A stretch of 64,000 nt of DNA from CAYYWP01 sp050176585 (GTDB lineage: Bacteria > Desulfobacterota > Binatia > HRBIN30 > CADEER01): assembly GCA_050176585.1 (NCBI GenBank), contig JBFXHX010000003.1, forward strand, positions 62,001-126,000. Reading direction: 5' to 3'. This document shows positions 35,153 through 44,261 of this stretch, piece after piece. The position numbers and the translations under genes are program-made. The notes under the pieces are model-generated. The model saw only the letters and a list, made by a program, of their open reading frames with translations. It ran no database searches and was not told where the DNA came from. The stretch's first letter is position 1. Every line of letters begins with the position of its first letter.

Positions 35153-36937
35153 ATGGCCGCCCGCCGCCCCCGACCGAGCGCAACGGCGCGGCCGGTGCGC
35201 GCTGCAGCGGCTCCCGTACGGGCGCCGCACCGGCGCTGGGCATGGCTCATCGCGGCGGCGTCCGCGCTCGCCGCGCTGCTGGCCTATGCGAACAGTTTGG
35301 CCAACGGTTTCGTATGGGATGATCCGATCATCGTGCACCGCCAGTTGGTGGTGTTCGACGGCATCCGCGCCGTGCTCACGCCGCCGCGCGACATCCCGCA
35401 GTTCAGCCCCGACTACTACCGCCCGGTGACGATCGCGTCGTTCCTCCTGGATCGCGCCATCGCCGGCGAGTCACCGCTGATGTTTCATCTATCCACACTG
35501 CTGGCGCATGCTGCCGTGTCACTGCTCGTGGCCATGCTCGCGGTGCAATTGCTCGGGTCCGCGCCGGGTGCGCCGTTCGGTGCGGCGCTGGCCGGCCTCG
35601 CATTCGCGCTGCATCCGATTCACGCGGAGTCGGTAGCGTGGATCGCCGGCCGTTCCGACGTGCTCGCCACCGCTGGCGTGCTGGTAGCGCTGATCGGCAC
35701 CGGGCGCACGCGCCCGTCATGGGGCGGCGCCGCCCTGAGCGGGGCTGGTGCAGCGCTGGCCCTCGGCGCCAAGGAGACGGGGGTCGCGCTCTACCCGCTC
35801 GTGCTCGCGCGCGATCTGCTCGCCGGGCCTGGACTGCGCGCCGGCCACTACCTGCGCCGCTATGCGGGGATTGCGGTGGCCGGCGCGCTGTATGCCGCGC
35901 TGCGCTTCCGCGCGCTCGGCGAGCTCGTGGGCTCGGCGCCGGGCACGCCCGCGGTAGACCGCACGCCCGCGGAGGTGGTCGCCGCAATCGGCGTGTACAT
36001 CGGCAAGTTGCTGTTGCCGGTGGCGCAGAACGCCTACATCGATCACATCCCGGTCACCGCGGCAGCGCTGGTCACGGCGGCCCTGTTCGCCGCGGGGCTC
36101 GCGTTGGCTGCCTGGCGCTTCCACACCCGCAGCGAAGGTGTGCCCCTGTTCGCGTTGCTGTGGATCGCGCTCACCCTCGCGCCTTCGCTGGCCATCATGT
36201 GGAAGATTCCCGATGCGCCGCTCGCCGAGCGGTATCTGTACGCGCCTTCGGTGGGATTCTGCCTCCTGCTCGGAAATCTGGGCGCGCGCGTCTGGGGGCG
36301 TGCGACGGCGCCGCCCGCGCGCGCGATCGTCACCGCCGGGGCAGCGCTGCTGTTGGCAGCGGCGGCGTTCGCCACCGTGCGCCGCAACCCGGTGTGGCGC
36401 GACGACATCGCGCTTTGGGAGGATACCGACGCGAAGAGCCGAGTGTCCGGCATGGCGGCGCGCAACCTCGCGACCGCGTACCAGCAGGCGGGCCGCTCGG
36501 CGGATGCCCGCGCCGCTTTTGCCCGCGCGCTGACGCGCCGCAACGACGCGCGCGGGTTGCAGACGATCCACAACAACCTCGGCACGCTCGCCCTGCTCGA
36601 CGGCGACCACGCCGGCGCGCGCCGCGAGTACGAAGCAGCGCTGGCCGCCGCCCCCAACGCCGCCGATACGCTGTTCAATCTCGGCCTGCTGGAGTTGCAG
36701 GCGGGCGGGAGCACGCCCGACGCCGCGCGGCGCGCCGTTCCATACTTGGAGCGCGCCCGGCAGCTGAACCCGCACGACGCTGATTGCGAGGCGGCACTCG
36801 GGCAGACGTACCTGATCCTCGGCGAGCCCGAACGCGCGCGCCGGCACCTACAGCGCGCGCTCGCGCTGCAGCCGTCGGAGCGCACCGCGGCGGCAATTCG
36901 CCAGCTGCTCGACCCACACTCCGAGCAGCTGCAGTAG
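35153..36937 (+). CDS. TMTC-like membrane glycosyltransferase with C-terminal TPR repeats
   Basis: A 594-aa protein (from ATG 35153; an earlier GTG at 35111 would overlap the M16 gene). It has a cytoplasmic basic N-terminus, about ten hydrophobic segments, and then TPR units (roughly the last 170 residues). The motif NGFVWDDPIIV with two aspartates in the first outside loop, and FALHPIHAESVAWIAGRSD, are hallmarks of TMTC/PMT-like O-mannosyltransferases. The family adds a sugar from a polyprenyl phosphate donor to proteins outside the cytoplasm. Acceptor and sugar are unknown. It is 16 bases behind the M16 pair. Confidence 0.75.
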   Translation: MAARRPRPSATARPVRAAAAPVRAPHRRWAWLIAAASALAALLAYANSLANGFVWDDPIIVHRQLVVFDGIRAVLTPPRDIPQFSPDYYRPVTIASFLLDRAIAGESPLMFHLSTLLAHAAVSLLVAMLAVQLLGSAPGAPFGAALAGLAFALHPIHAESVAWIAGRSDVLATAGVLVALIGTGRTRPSWGGAALSGAGAALALGAKETGVALYPLVLARDLLAGPGLRAGHYLRRYAGIAVAGALYAALRFRALGELVGSAPGTPAVDRTPAEVVAAIGVYIGKLLLPVAQNAYIDHIPVTAAALVTAALFAAGLALAAWRFHTRSEGVPLFALLWIALTLAPSLAIMWKIPDAPLAERYLYAPSVGFCLLLGNLGARVWGRATAPPARAIVTAGAALLLAAAAFATVRRNPVWRDDIALWEDTDAKSRVSGMAARNLATAYQQAGRSADARAAFARALTRRNDARGLQTIHNNLGTLALLDGDHAGARREYEAALAAAPNAADTLFNLGLLELQAGGSTPDAARRAVPYLERARQLNPHDADCEAALGQTYLILGEPERARRHLQRALALQPSERTAAAIRQLLDPHSEQLQ

Positions 36938-36957
36938 CGGCGCACGGCCACGACCGG

Positions 36958-38064
36958 TCAGGCCGCTTCCAGAGGGGCGTAGGGCAGCCCGAACGACTCC
37001 GCGACGGCGGCGTGCGTCACCTTGCCGCGCATCACGTTCACGCCGCGCCCGAGGGCCGGATCGTCCTGCACCGCAGCTGCCAATCCGCGGTTCGCTAGCG
37101 CCAGCGCGTACTGCAGAGTGGAGTTGGTGAGGGCGTACGTCGACGTATGCGGGACGATGCCCGGCATGTTCGTCACCGCGTAGTGGACCACCCGCTCCGC
37201 CACGTAGATCGGCTTGCGATGAGTGGTCGGCCTGGCCGTTTCCACACACCCGCCTTGATCGATCGAGACGTCGACGATCGCCGAGCCTGGCCGCATCGAA
37301 CGGACCATCTCGCGCGAGATCAGCCGCGGTGCCTTGGCGCCGGCGATGAGCACCGTCCCGATCACGAGGTCCGCGTCATGCACCGCCGCCTCGACGTTGG
37401 CGCGGTTCGACATCAGGGTGGTGAGCTGCCCGCCGAGCACGTCGTGCAGATAGCGCAGGCGGTTGGGGTTGCGTTCGATGACGCTCACCTGGGCACCCAT
37501 GCCCACCGCGATCTGGCAGGAGTTCGTGCCGGCAATGCCGCCGCCGAGCACGACGACCTTTCCCGGGCGCACGCCTGAAGCGCCGCTCAACAGCACGCCG
37601 CCGCCGCCGTTCTGGGCTTCGAGACACCACGCGCCGACCTGGACCGCGAGCCGGCCGGCGATCTCGCTCATCGGCGCCAACAACGGCAGCGAGCCGTCTT
37701 CGAGCTGGATGGTCTCGTAGGCGACCGCCGTCACCCCCGAGCGCATCAGCGCGCGGGTCAGCGCACGATCGCTCGCCAGGTGTAGATACGTGAACAGGGT
37801 GAGATCCGGTCGCAGGTACTTGAACTCGGAAGGTAGCGGCTCCTTGACCTTCATGACCATGTCCGCACGGCCCCAGACCTCATCCACGCTCCCCAGTTTG
37901 GCACCGGCTTCGCGGTACTCGGCGTCCGAAATGCCGCTGCCGACACCGGCGCTGCGTTCCACCCACACTTGGTGCCGTTGGGCCGTGAGTGCAGCCACGC
38001 CGCTGGGCGTCATGGCGACGCGCTTTTCTTCCGCCTTGATTTCCTTTGGTACACCAATCCGCAT
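36958..38064 (-). CDS. ald: alanine dehydrogenase
   Basis: Ald converts L-alanine to pyruvate and ammonia with NAD. The 368-aa product begins MRIGVPKEIKAEEKRVAMTP, the family signature, and has the NAD-binding GGGIAGTNSCQIAVGMGAQV. The conserved NMPGIVPHTSTYALTNSTLQ is near the C-terminus. The catalytic lysine and histidine region (MKVKEPLPSEF, LHLASD) is intact. A Shine-Dalgarno GGGAGG lies four bases before ATG and a fair promoter lies upstream. It is convergent with the TMTC-like gene. Confidence 0.96.
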   Translation of the reverse strand: MRIGVPKEIKAEEKRVAMTPSGVAALTAQRHQVWVERSAGVGSGISDAEYREAGAKLGSVDEVWGRADMVMKVKEPLPSEFKYLRPDLTLFTYLHLASDRALTRALMRSGVTAVAYETIQLEDGSLPLLAPMSEIAGRLAVQVGAWCLEAQNGGGGVLLSGASGVRPGKVVVLGGGIAGTNSCQIAVGMGAQVSVIERNPNRLRYLHDVLGGQLTTLMSNRANVEAAVHDADLVIGTVLIAGAKAPRLISREMVRSMRPGSAIVDVSIDQGGCVETARPTTHRKPIYVAERVVHYAVTNMPGIVPHTSTYALTNSTLQYALALANRGLAAAVQDDPALGRGVNVMRGKVTHAAVAESFGLPYAPLEAA

Positions 38065-38087
38065 CCGGCCTCCCTAGGGTGGCGGAC

Positions 38088-38116
38088 TCTATATAATCCG
38101 AGATGCCGTCTGTCAT
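38088..38116 (-). promoter_or_regulatory. putative sigma70 promoter for ald
   Basis: On the minus strand ATGACA (38111-38116) is followed by a 17-base spacer and TATAGA (38088-38093). The -35 matches at five of six places and the -10 at four. It would start transcription about 15 bases before the ald Shine-Dalgarno. The same TATATAAT stretch also reads as a -10 on the + strand, but no matching -35 is found there. Confidence 0.5.
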
Positions 38117-38247
38117 GAGGAACGGGCGTGCAATTTGCGCCCGGCAGGCTGGGCGCGCCGCCCCTCGGGCGCGCGCGGTTCGGCGGCATGAAGCCGCGCA
38201 GACCGCATTGATTCAGCGCATGGGCGTCGCTATAGGCCCCCCATCCC

Positions 38248-39105
38248 ATGGTGCAGATCATCGATGGCAAGGCGATCGCCGCAGCGGTGCGCGATGAGGT
38301 GCGTGCCGAAGCGGCGCTGTTCGGCGAACGCTACGGCCGCGCGCCGGTGTTGGCGACGGTTCTGGTGGGCGACGATCCGGCTTCGGCTACCTACGTGCGC
38401 AACAAGCGCAAGGCGTGCGCCGAGTGCGGTATCGGCTCCATTGCGCACGAGCTGCCGGCTTCGACAGACCAAGCGGAGCTCCTCGCATTGGTGTGCTCCT
38501 TGAATGCACGGCGTGAGGCCGATGGCATTCTGGTGCAGCTGCCGCTGCCCAAAGGGCTCGATGCGGGAGCAGTCGTGGAAGCGATCGATCCTGCGAAGGA
38601 CGTCGACGGTCTGCACCCGGTGAACCAGGGTCGCTTGGTCGCCGGCCTGCCCGGTCTGCGCCCGTGCACCCCGCTGGGCGTGCTGCGGCTGCTCGACAGC
38701 GCGGGCGTCGAGCTCAAAGGCGCGCGGGCGGTAGTGGTGGGCCGCAGCAATCTGGTCGGCAAACCGGTCTCATTTCTTCTGCTCGAACGCCACGCGACGG
38801 TCACGATCTGCCATTCGCGCACGCGCGCGCTCGCCGAGGAGGTCGCACGTGCCGACGTGCTCATCGCCGCCGTTGGGCAACCGCGCTTCATTCGCGGGGA
38901 GTGGATCCGCCCGGGGGCGACCGTGATCGATGTCGGCACGAACCGAACCGCGGAGGGCAAGTTGGTCGGCGACATCGAGTACGAGGTCGCCGCGCAGCGG
39001 GCCGCCGCCATCACGCCGGTTCCGGGCGGTGTGGGACCGATGACCATCGCCATGCTGCTGAAGAATACCGTTGCAGCGGCGCGCGCGCGCGAGGGTGACC
39101 GGTGA
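38248..39105 (+). CDS. folD: methylenetetrahydrofolate dehydrogenase/cyclohydrolase
   Basis: FolD interconverts methylene-, methenyl- and formyl-tetrahydrofolate with NADP. The 285-aa product has YVRNKRKACAECGI with the catalytic lysine, DGILVQLPLP, VVVGRSNLVGKPVSFLLL for NADP binding, and PVPGGVGPMTIAMLLKNT at the C-terminus. All are the standard family motifs. It is divergent from ald and is followed by gcvH, another one-carbon gene, 247 bases further on. Confidence 0.97.
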   Translation: MVQIIDGKAIAAAVRDEVRAEAALFGERYGRAPVLATVLVGDDPASATYVRNKRKACAECGIGSIAHELPASTDQAELLALVCSLNARREADGILVQLPLPKGLDAGAVVEAIDPAKDVDGLHPVNQGRLVAGLPGLRPCTPLGVLRLLDSAGVELKGARAVVVGRSNLVGKPVSFLLLERHATVTICHSRTRALAEEVARADVLIAAVGQPRFIRGEWIRPGATVIDVGTNRTAEGKLVGDIEYEVAAQRAAAITPVPGGVGPMTIAMLLKNTVAAARAREGDR

Positions 39106-39352
39106 GGCGTACTCCGCTTGATTCGCGTGTGCTGTTCGCGTGCCTGGGACGATGCGCAGCGGCGCTGCGCGGCGGATCGCCACACTTGGCAAGGCCACGG
39201 CCGTCCGCTATGTCGACCCCTCTGCGAGCGCGCGCGGAGATCGCTGGTACATCGAGTTCGCGGACGTTGGTGGCGGCGCAGATGATCGAGTGGCCCTACA
39301 GTCGCCGGGCTTTCGCCGTGAGCGGGTTGGGTTGAGCCAAGGAGAAGCGAGC

Positions 39353-39745
39353 ATGGAGTTTCCCGACGATCTCAAGTACTCGCGCGAGCATGAATGGGTC
39401 CTGGTCGAAGGCAAGGTCGCCACGGTCGGGATCACGGCTTTCGCCGAGGAGCAGCTGGGGGACGTCGTTTTCGTCGAGCTGCCAGCCGTCGGGGACAAGG
39501 TCACCAAGGACGAAGCGATGGGCGTCGTCGAGTCGGTGAAAGCGGTCTCGGACGTATATGCACCGGTCAGTGGTACCGTGCTCGAGGTCAACGACGACCT
39601 GCCGGATAGCACCGAGCTGGTGAACGAAGATCCCTACGGGGATGGCTGGATGGTGAAGATCGAGATCAGCGATCCCACCGACCTCGACGAGCTGCTGACC
39701 GCCGAGGAGTACGAGGCGTTCGTTTCCGAGCAGCAAGACCAGTAA
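39353..39745 (+). CDS. gcvH: glycine cleavage system H protein
   Basis: GcvH carries the lipoyl-bound aminomethyl group among the P, T and L proteins of glycine cleavage. The 130-aa product begins MEFPDDLKYSREHEWVLVEG and has the lipoylation lysine K63 in ESVKAVSDVYAP. AAGGAGAAGC lies six bases before ATG 39353, which fixes the start. The frame stays open further upstream to about 39140, but the extra residues do not resemble the family. gcvT and gcvP are not in the window. Confidence 0.96.
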   Translation: MEFPDDLKYSREHEWVLVEGKVATVGITAFAEEQLGDVVFVELPAVGDKVTKDEAMGVVESVKAVSDVYAPVSGTVLEVNDDLPDSTELVNEDPYGDGWMVKIEISDPTDLDELLTAEEYEAFVSEQQDQ

Positions 39746-39884
39746 CGCCGCCGCGGCCGCGCGGGTGCTCTGGGCATCGGCCGCCGGCGCTCCGGATTGG
39801 CAGCGGAGCGCGGGCATTGCTGCCGAACGGCGTCGGCCCGCCGGCGCCGCGCCATAAGTTCGCCCGCTCAGCCGTGCCGAGCCT

Positions 39885-40679
39885 TTAGGTCACGGCGAGG
39901 AGCAGCAGCCCGAAGGCGATGCGGTAATACGCGAACGCGCGGAAATCGTGCGTTTGCACGTACGCGATGAACACGCGGATCACGGCGAGGGCGCTGGCGA
40001 ACGCGGCGATGAATCCGAGCCCGAGGTGGAACGCCTCCGCCGCGTCGAGCCGCGGCAGACCCTTGATCAGGCTGAATAGGCTCGCGGCAGTCAGGGTCGG
40101 CAGCGCCAGGTAGAACGAGAACTGCGTGGCCGCCGGACGGCTGAGGCCGACTATCAACCCACCGATGATGGTCGCGCCGGCGCGCGAGATACCGGGATAG
40201 AGCGCCGCCACCTGGGCGCATCCGACGGAGAGGGCATCGCGCCACGAGATGTCCTCCATGCGCGACGCCCGGATGGGCCGAGAGCGCCGCTCGACGATCC
40301 AGATCAGGGCGCCGCCGGCGATCAGTCCCCACGCTACGCTGCGCACGCTGAAGAGATGTGCCTCGATCCACTCGTGGAAGAGAAAGCCGACGGCTGCGGC
40401 GGGCACGAACGCGAGCAGGATCTTGCCGAGCAGCGCTCGCGCATGTGCGTCCGCCGGCGCTCGGCGCACGAGCTCGAACAGGTCGCGCCGGTAGTGCCAA
40501 TACACCGCGCCGATGGCACCCAGCTGAATGAAGATTTCGAACGTGGCGCGCTGTGCCGCCGGATAGTCGAGCCACGCGGCGGCGATGATGAGATGGCCGG
40601 TAGACGACACCGGCAGGAACTCGGTGGCTCCCTCGACCAGCCCGAGCACGATGGCCTTCAGGCCGACGAGAACGCTCAT
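39885..40679 (-). CDS. uppP: undecaprenyl-diphosphatase
   Basis: UppP (BacA) removes a phosphate from undecaprenyl diphosphate to recycle the lipid carrier for peptidoglycan and other glycans. The 264-aa membrane protein has the two family motifs: GATEFLPVSSTGHLII near the N-terminus and PGISRAGATIIGGLIVGLSR. The glutamate, serines and arginine of the active site are retained. The supply of free polyprenyl phosphate would support the many lipid-sugar-dependent enzymes in the right part of the window. It is convergent with gcvH. Confidence 0.96.
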   Translation of the reverse strand: MSVLVGLKAIVLGLVEGATEFLPVSSTGHLIIAAAWLDYPAAQRATFEIFIQLGAIGAVYWHYRRDLFELVRRAPADAHARALLGKILLAFVPAAAVGFLFHEWIEAHLFSVRSVAWGLIAGGALIWIVERRSRPIRASRMEDISWRDALSVGCAQVAALYPGISRAGATIIGGLIVGLSRPAATQFSFYLALPTLTAASLFSLIKGLPRLDAAEAFHLGLGFIAAFASALAVIRVFIAYVQTHDFRAFAYYRIAFGLLLLAVT

Positions 40680-40755
40680 GCTCTCTCCCCCCGCGCGTGC
40701 GCGCGCCCCGCGATGACCGGCCGGCCCCCCGCCCGCGCCGTCGCGAAACGCCTCG

Positions 40756-41940
40756 CTACTTCAAACCCGCCGCCAGATGCACCCAGTACGTCGGACCGCG
40801 CGGCGTCGCGCTGGTCTGCAGGGTCGTCGCGAAGACGAAGTGGATGTTGCCGTCCTGCCAGCGCGCGCCGGGCGGCGGATTGCGATCGAAGAACGCCACG
40901 TTGCACGCCTGTTGCAGCCGGCGGTCGGTGGACAAGGTCACGCGCGACGAGCGCTCGAGGATGGTGAAGCGGAGCATCTCGCCGCTCGGGCTCATCACCG
41001 CTTCCGCCTGCACCGTCTCCTCGGCTGAGAGATTGTTCGTGCTCAGCTCGCGCCTGAGCGAGATCCAGAAATTCTGGAACACCCGCATTGCGACGCGGCG
41101 GACGAATGGTGCGAACACCTCCGCTTTGGTGTTCAGCAATGTGATGTCGCCCTCGCGCACATCGGGTAGGTAGTCGAGCGTGCCGATCGGCCCCATCGGC
41201 AGGTAGGTCCCACCGCCGCCGCCGGCGAGTCGCCGTTGTGCCTGCTCCGCCTGCTCCTCCGACGCGACCGGAGGCTGACCATAGCCCTGCTGTGCCAAGC
41301 GAAGGGCGTCCGGCATCAGGCGATCCAGGTCCGGCACCGCAGGCGCGCGGGGCTGCGGCTCGCGTCCGCGCGGATTGTCGCTGGCTTTGCTCGGTGGCTG
41401 CGGTCCGGCGGGCTTCGCGGGCAGTGGCTTGCGCTGCTGCGGTTTCGGCGGCTGCGGCTTTGGCGGCGGCGCTTTCTCGGCCGAGTCGGACTCGGCGTCT
41501 TCTCCTAGCCCGGATTCACCCGGTTTGGGCTCGCCGCGTTTCACCTGCTGTTCCTTCACCCGCACGTCTTGGTCGCTCTTGAAACGGGTATCTGGGGGCA
41601 CTTCGTTCTCGCCGGCATCCGGCGGGCTGACGATCTGTTCCGGGAGCGGAATCTTCTTTTCGGGCTCGGGTTCCGGCTCTGGTTTCGGCGGTTCCGGTGG
41701 CGGCGGCTGCACCGCCGGGGGCTCGACTTTGGCCACCTCGGGCGGCGCGGCTTGTGGCGGCGCGGACTGCGGCGCCGCGGGTTGTCGTGCCGCAGCCGGC
41801 TCCATGATGCGCACCGGCAGAAGCTCTGGGATCGCGCTCTCGGCCGGCGCCACCGTCCACGTCCACACTTGCAACAGCAGCAGCGCGTGCAAGCCAATGG
41901 AGAGCGCGACGGAAACGGCTCGCCGGGTGCGCGGACGCAT
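40756..41940 (-). CDS. TonB/TolA-like envelope-spanning protein
   Basis: A 394-aa protein with a short cytoplasmic start, one N-terminal membrane helix (SVALSIGLHALLLLQVW), then a long proline-, glutamate- and lysine-rich rod (about residues 50-215). A globular C-terminal domain (about 270-394) contains MRVFQNFWISLRRELSTN and SSRVTLSTDRRLQQACNVAF. This layout matches TonB/TolA energy transducers that reach the outer membrane. The usual YP motif of TonB is not seen and the fold is only TonB-like by layout. ExbB/ExbD or TolQ/R are not nearby. Confidence 0.7.
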   Translation of the reverse strand: MRPRTRRAVSVALSIGLHALLLLQVWTWTVAPAESAIPELLPVRIMEPAAARQPAAPQSAPPQAAPPEVAKVEPPAVQPPPPEPPKPEPEPEPEKKIPLPEQIVSPPDAGENEVPPDTRFKSDQDVRVKEQQVKRGEPKPGESGLGEDAESDSAEKAPPPKPQPPKPQQRKPLPAKPAGPQPPSKASDNPRGREPQPRAPAVPDLDRLMPDALRLAQQGYGQPPVASEEQAEQAQRRLAGGGGGTYLPMGPIGTLDYLPDVREGDITLLNTKAEVFAPFVRRVAMRVFQNFWISLRRELSTNNLSAEETVQAEAVMSPSGEMLRFTILERSSRVTLSTDRRLQQACNVAFFDRNPPPGARWQDGNIHFVFATTLQTSATPRGPTYWVHLAAGLK

Positions 41941-42162
41941 CGATTCACGATAGCGGGGTCAGCCGCTGCGGGCCAGTGCGGCTGTCGCCGGAGTCGCGGC
42001 GGGCGGCTCTGCCATGCATCCGCGGCCCGCAAGGAGAAGCTGCCGCGCGACTGGCCGGGGTCCGAGCTGCTCCAGTCTCGGCGGCCCTCCAGCGCCCGCG
42101 CGTATGGCAGGAGGCTCGCGACACCTTGCGCCTAGCACCGGCCATCAACTACAGTCTCCGCC

Positions 42163-42381
42163 ATGTTTGGTCTCGGCGTCGGCGAAATGCTGGTGATCCT
42201 GGTGATCGTGCTGATCATCTTCGGGGCCGGCAAGCTCCCCGAAATCGGCGAAGGGCTCGGACGCGGTATCCGCAGCTTCCGCCGCGAAGTAAAGCGTCCG
42301 GACGAAATCGACGTGACGCCCAAGTCACCCCCCGGCGAGATCGAGCGCCAGGGCGGCGACGATCAACAGCGTCAGGCCTGA
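42163..42381 (+). CDS. tatA: Sec-independent protein translocase subunit TatA
   Basis: TatA forms the pore-like part of the twin-arginine system for folded proteins. The 72-aa product starts MFGLGVGEMLVILVIVLIIF, the short membrane helix, then the hinge FGAGKLPEIGEGLGRGI and the amphipathic helix SFRREVKRP, and an acidic tail. This is the TatA/E type rather than TatB. tatB and tatC are not in the window. Its stop overlaps the end of the convergent zinc-ribbon gene by ten bases. Confidence 0.95.
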   Translation: MFGLGVGEMLVILVIVLIIFGAGKLPEIGEGLGRGIRSFRREVKRPDEIDVTPKSPPGEIERQGGDDQQRQA

Positions 42382-43355
42382 CCGCGCGCGCGCGCGACTT
42401 CGGCCGAGAACGCCGCCGCGCCCTGCGGCACGTCCAGGAAAATCGTCACGAACGGGCAGTGGCCGCCCGGTGCGATGCGGTAATCGGGTGGTGGGCGAAT
42501 CCCGCGCAGGATCGATACCTGGTGCGCGCTCAAATCGCGGATTCTAGCCTCCAGCGGGCTGCCGCAATCCGTCACCTGCTCGTCCAGCCGATGCGTCCCG
42601 CCGTCGTACAGCGAGGCGAGAATCTGCACGCCGCGCAGCGACTGCGCAGAGCGGTTGACGGCGCGGCCGGTGATCACCAGGACGGCTTTGCCGTCCTTCG
42701 TGCGCTCATAGCGCCCCTGCACGTCCACTAGCGCAACCGCATCGCCGGCGCTGCGTTCCTTCAAGGTGGGCCCGATCACCGGCAGCGATTGCGTGAGCTT
42801 GCGCGCCCAGTCGGGGTCGTCCAACAGCGACCAGGTCAGCGCGCCGTATGCGCTGACCACGAGAGCGAGAAAGATGAACACCGACCGCACGTCAAAGCCC
42901 CCCATCGCCGGCGGCTCCGGTCGGCGCACTTTGCGCGCCGGAACCGCCGCCTCCTCGACTGCTTCGCTGCGGGCCACCTCCGGCTCCATGTCCGCATCCG
43001 CGTCGAACCGCAGCGCCGGCTGTTCCACGGCTGCGGGGCGCGGCCTCCGCCGCGGCGGTCGCGGCCGCGTCGGCAGGACCTCGGGCTCGGCTGTCAACAC
43101 GTCGTTGAGCGGCGGCGCTTCTTCCGGTACATCCTCCGCGGTCAGCTCGGGCGCCTGCCACTCGTCGTCGTCGTCGAATGCGAATGACAGGTTGTCGTCT
43201 GTTGACCGTGGCTTCGAGTGGCGTGGGGACAACGACGATGACGGGGCCGGAAACACCCGAAGACAGCGCGCGCACTTCAGCATCGAACGCCCGTCCGCGA
43301 GCTGCCCCGCGTCCAGGCGAAAGCGGGTGCCGCAGTGGGGACACTCGATGATCAT
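42372..43355 (-). CDS. zinc-ribbon (MJ0042-type) membrane protein with DUF3426-like domain
   Basis: A 327-aa protein. The N-terminus MIIECPHCGTRFRLDAGQLA and KCARC form a four-cysteine zinc ribbon of the MJ0042 type. A charged low-complexity linker with many glutamates follows, then one membrane helix (SVFIFLALVVSAYGALTWSL) and a C-terminal outside domain resembling DUF3426 (RYERTKDGKAVLVITGRAVN through VTIFLDVPQGAAAFSAEV). Such proteins are common in Deltaproteobacteria-like genomes near basic genes. Their function is not established. It is divergent from the GT2 gene with a 26-base gap. Confidence 0.75.
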   Translation of the reverse strand: MIIECPHCGTRFRLDAGQLADGRSMLKCARCLRVFPAPSSSLSPRHSKPRSTDDNLSFAFDDDDEWQAPELTAEDVPEEAPPLNDVLTAEPEVLPTRPRPPRRRPRPAAVEQPALRFDADADMEPEVARSEAVEEAAVPARKVRRPEPPAMGGFDVRSVFIFLALVVSAYGALTWSLLDDPDWARKLTQSLPVIGPTLKERSAGDAVALVDVQGRYERTKDGKAVLVITGRAVNRSAQSLRGVQILASLYDGGTHRLDEQVTDCGSPLEARIRDLSAHQVSILRGIRPPPDYRIAPGGHCPFVTIFLDVPQGAAAFSAEVARARGQA

Positions 43356-43381
43356 CAGCCGGCAAAACCGAAGGGATTGTT

Positions 43382-44125
43382 ATGAGTGACGATCGAAAAG
43401 GCAAGGCAAGCGGAGCCGTCGATGCGATGTCTGTGGTGCTGCCCGCCTATAACGAAGAGGCGAACATCGAGCGCGTCGTTCGCCAGGTCGCCGGCTACCT
43501 CGACGCGCGCGGCCTCGACTACGAGATCCTGCCGGTGAACGACGGCAGCCGCGACCGCACCGGGGAAATTCTCGCCCGGCTGGCGCAGGAGATGCCCCGC
43601 GTCCGCCCGCAAACGCACCCTGGGAATCGCGGATACGGGGCGGCGCTGCGCACCGGCTTCGATGCGGCGGCGAAGCGATACGTGTTCTACATGGACGGCG
43701 ATGGCCAATTCGACATCGCCGATCTCGACAAGCTCCTCCCGCTCGCGACCGAAGACGCGATCGTGACCGGCTTTCGCATCGAGCGGCGCGATCCCCTCAT
43801 GCGCCGGTTGAACGCGAAGCTGTTCGGCGGCTGGCTGGTGCGCGTGATGCTCGGCGTCTCCGTCAAAGACCTGAACTGCGCCTTCAAGCTGATCCCGAAA
43901 CGGGTGTTCGATGCCATTGCGCTGGAATCCACCGGCGCGCTGATCAACGCCGAGCTCTACGGGCGTGCCACGCGCGCCGGCTTCGGCATTCGCGAGGTGG
44001 GCGTCCACCACTATCCCCGCGAGGCGGGCGTGCAGACCGGCGCACACCTCGGCGTGATCGCGCGCGCCTTCTACGACCTGTTCCGGTTGCGGCAGAAGAT
44101 CATCGCCACACAGCCGAAGAAGTGA
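43382..44125 (+). CDS. family 2 glycosyltransferase, polyprenyl-phosphate sugar synthase-like
   Basis: A 247-aa cytoplasmic GT2 enzyme with no membrane span, like DPM1. It has MSVVLPAYNEEANIERVVRQ and LPVNDGSRDRTGEI at the nucleotide-binding start, then the YMDGDGQFDIADL metal motif, and DLNCAFKLIPKRVFDAI near the middle, as in dolichol-phosphate mannose synthases. The likely role is to transfer a sugar from a nucleotide sugar to polyprenyl phosphate, making donors for the GT-C enzymes in the region. The sugar is not known. Confidence 0.85.
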   Translation: MSDDRKGKASGAVDAMSVVLPAYNEEANIERVVRQVAGYLDARGLDYEILPVNDGSRDRTGEILARLAQEMPRVRPQTHPGNRGYGAALRTGFDAAAKRYVFYMDGDGQFDIADLDKLLPLATEDAIVTGFRIERRDPLMRRLNAKLFGGWLVRVMLGVSVKDLNCAFKLIPKRVFDAIALESTGALINAELYGRATRAGFGIREVGVHHYPREAGVQTGAHLGVIARAFYDLFRLRQKIIATQPKK

Positions 44126-44261
44126 CGGGCGCAGCGCTCCTGCCGCGGCCATCGCCGAAGCGCCACAGATGTGCGACGGACGGCGTCGCTGCCGCGCGGC
44201 GCGTCCGCTGAACGCCGCACGGCGCCGAACCGGCCCGCACCGCGCACGCTGCTTCAGCGCC

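Noticed and set aside
38092..38097. Perfect TATAAT on the plus strand before folD
   Set aside because: There is no -35 box at 15-19 bases upstream (CCTCCC at the 17-base distance) and folD starts 150 bases further. The minus-strand reading fits a promoter for ald better.
39746..39884. GC inverted repeats between gcvH and uppP as a two-way terminator
   Set aside because: Several short GC repeats can pair in different ways, and no T-tract is present on either strand. I could not choose one stem over chance pairing.
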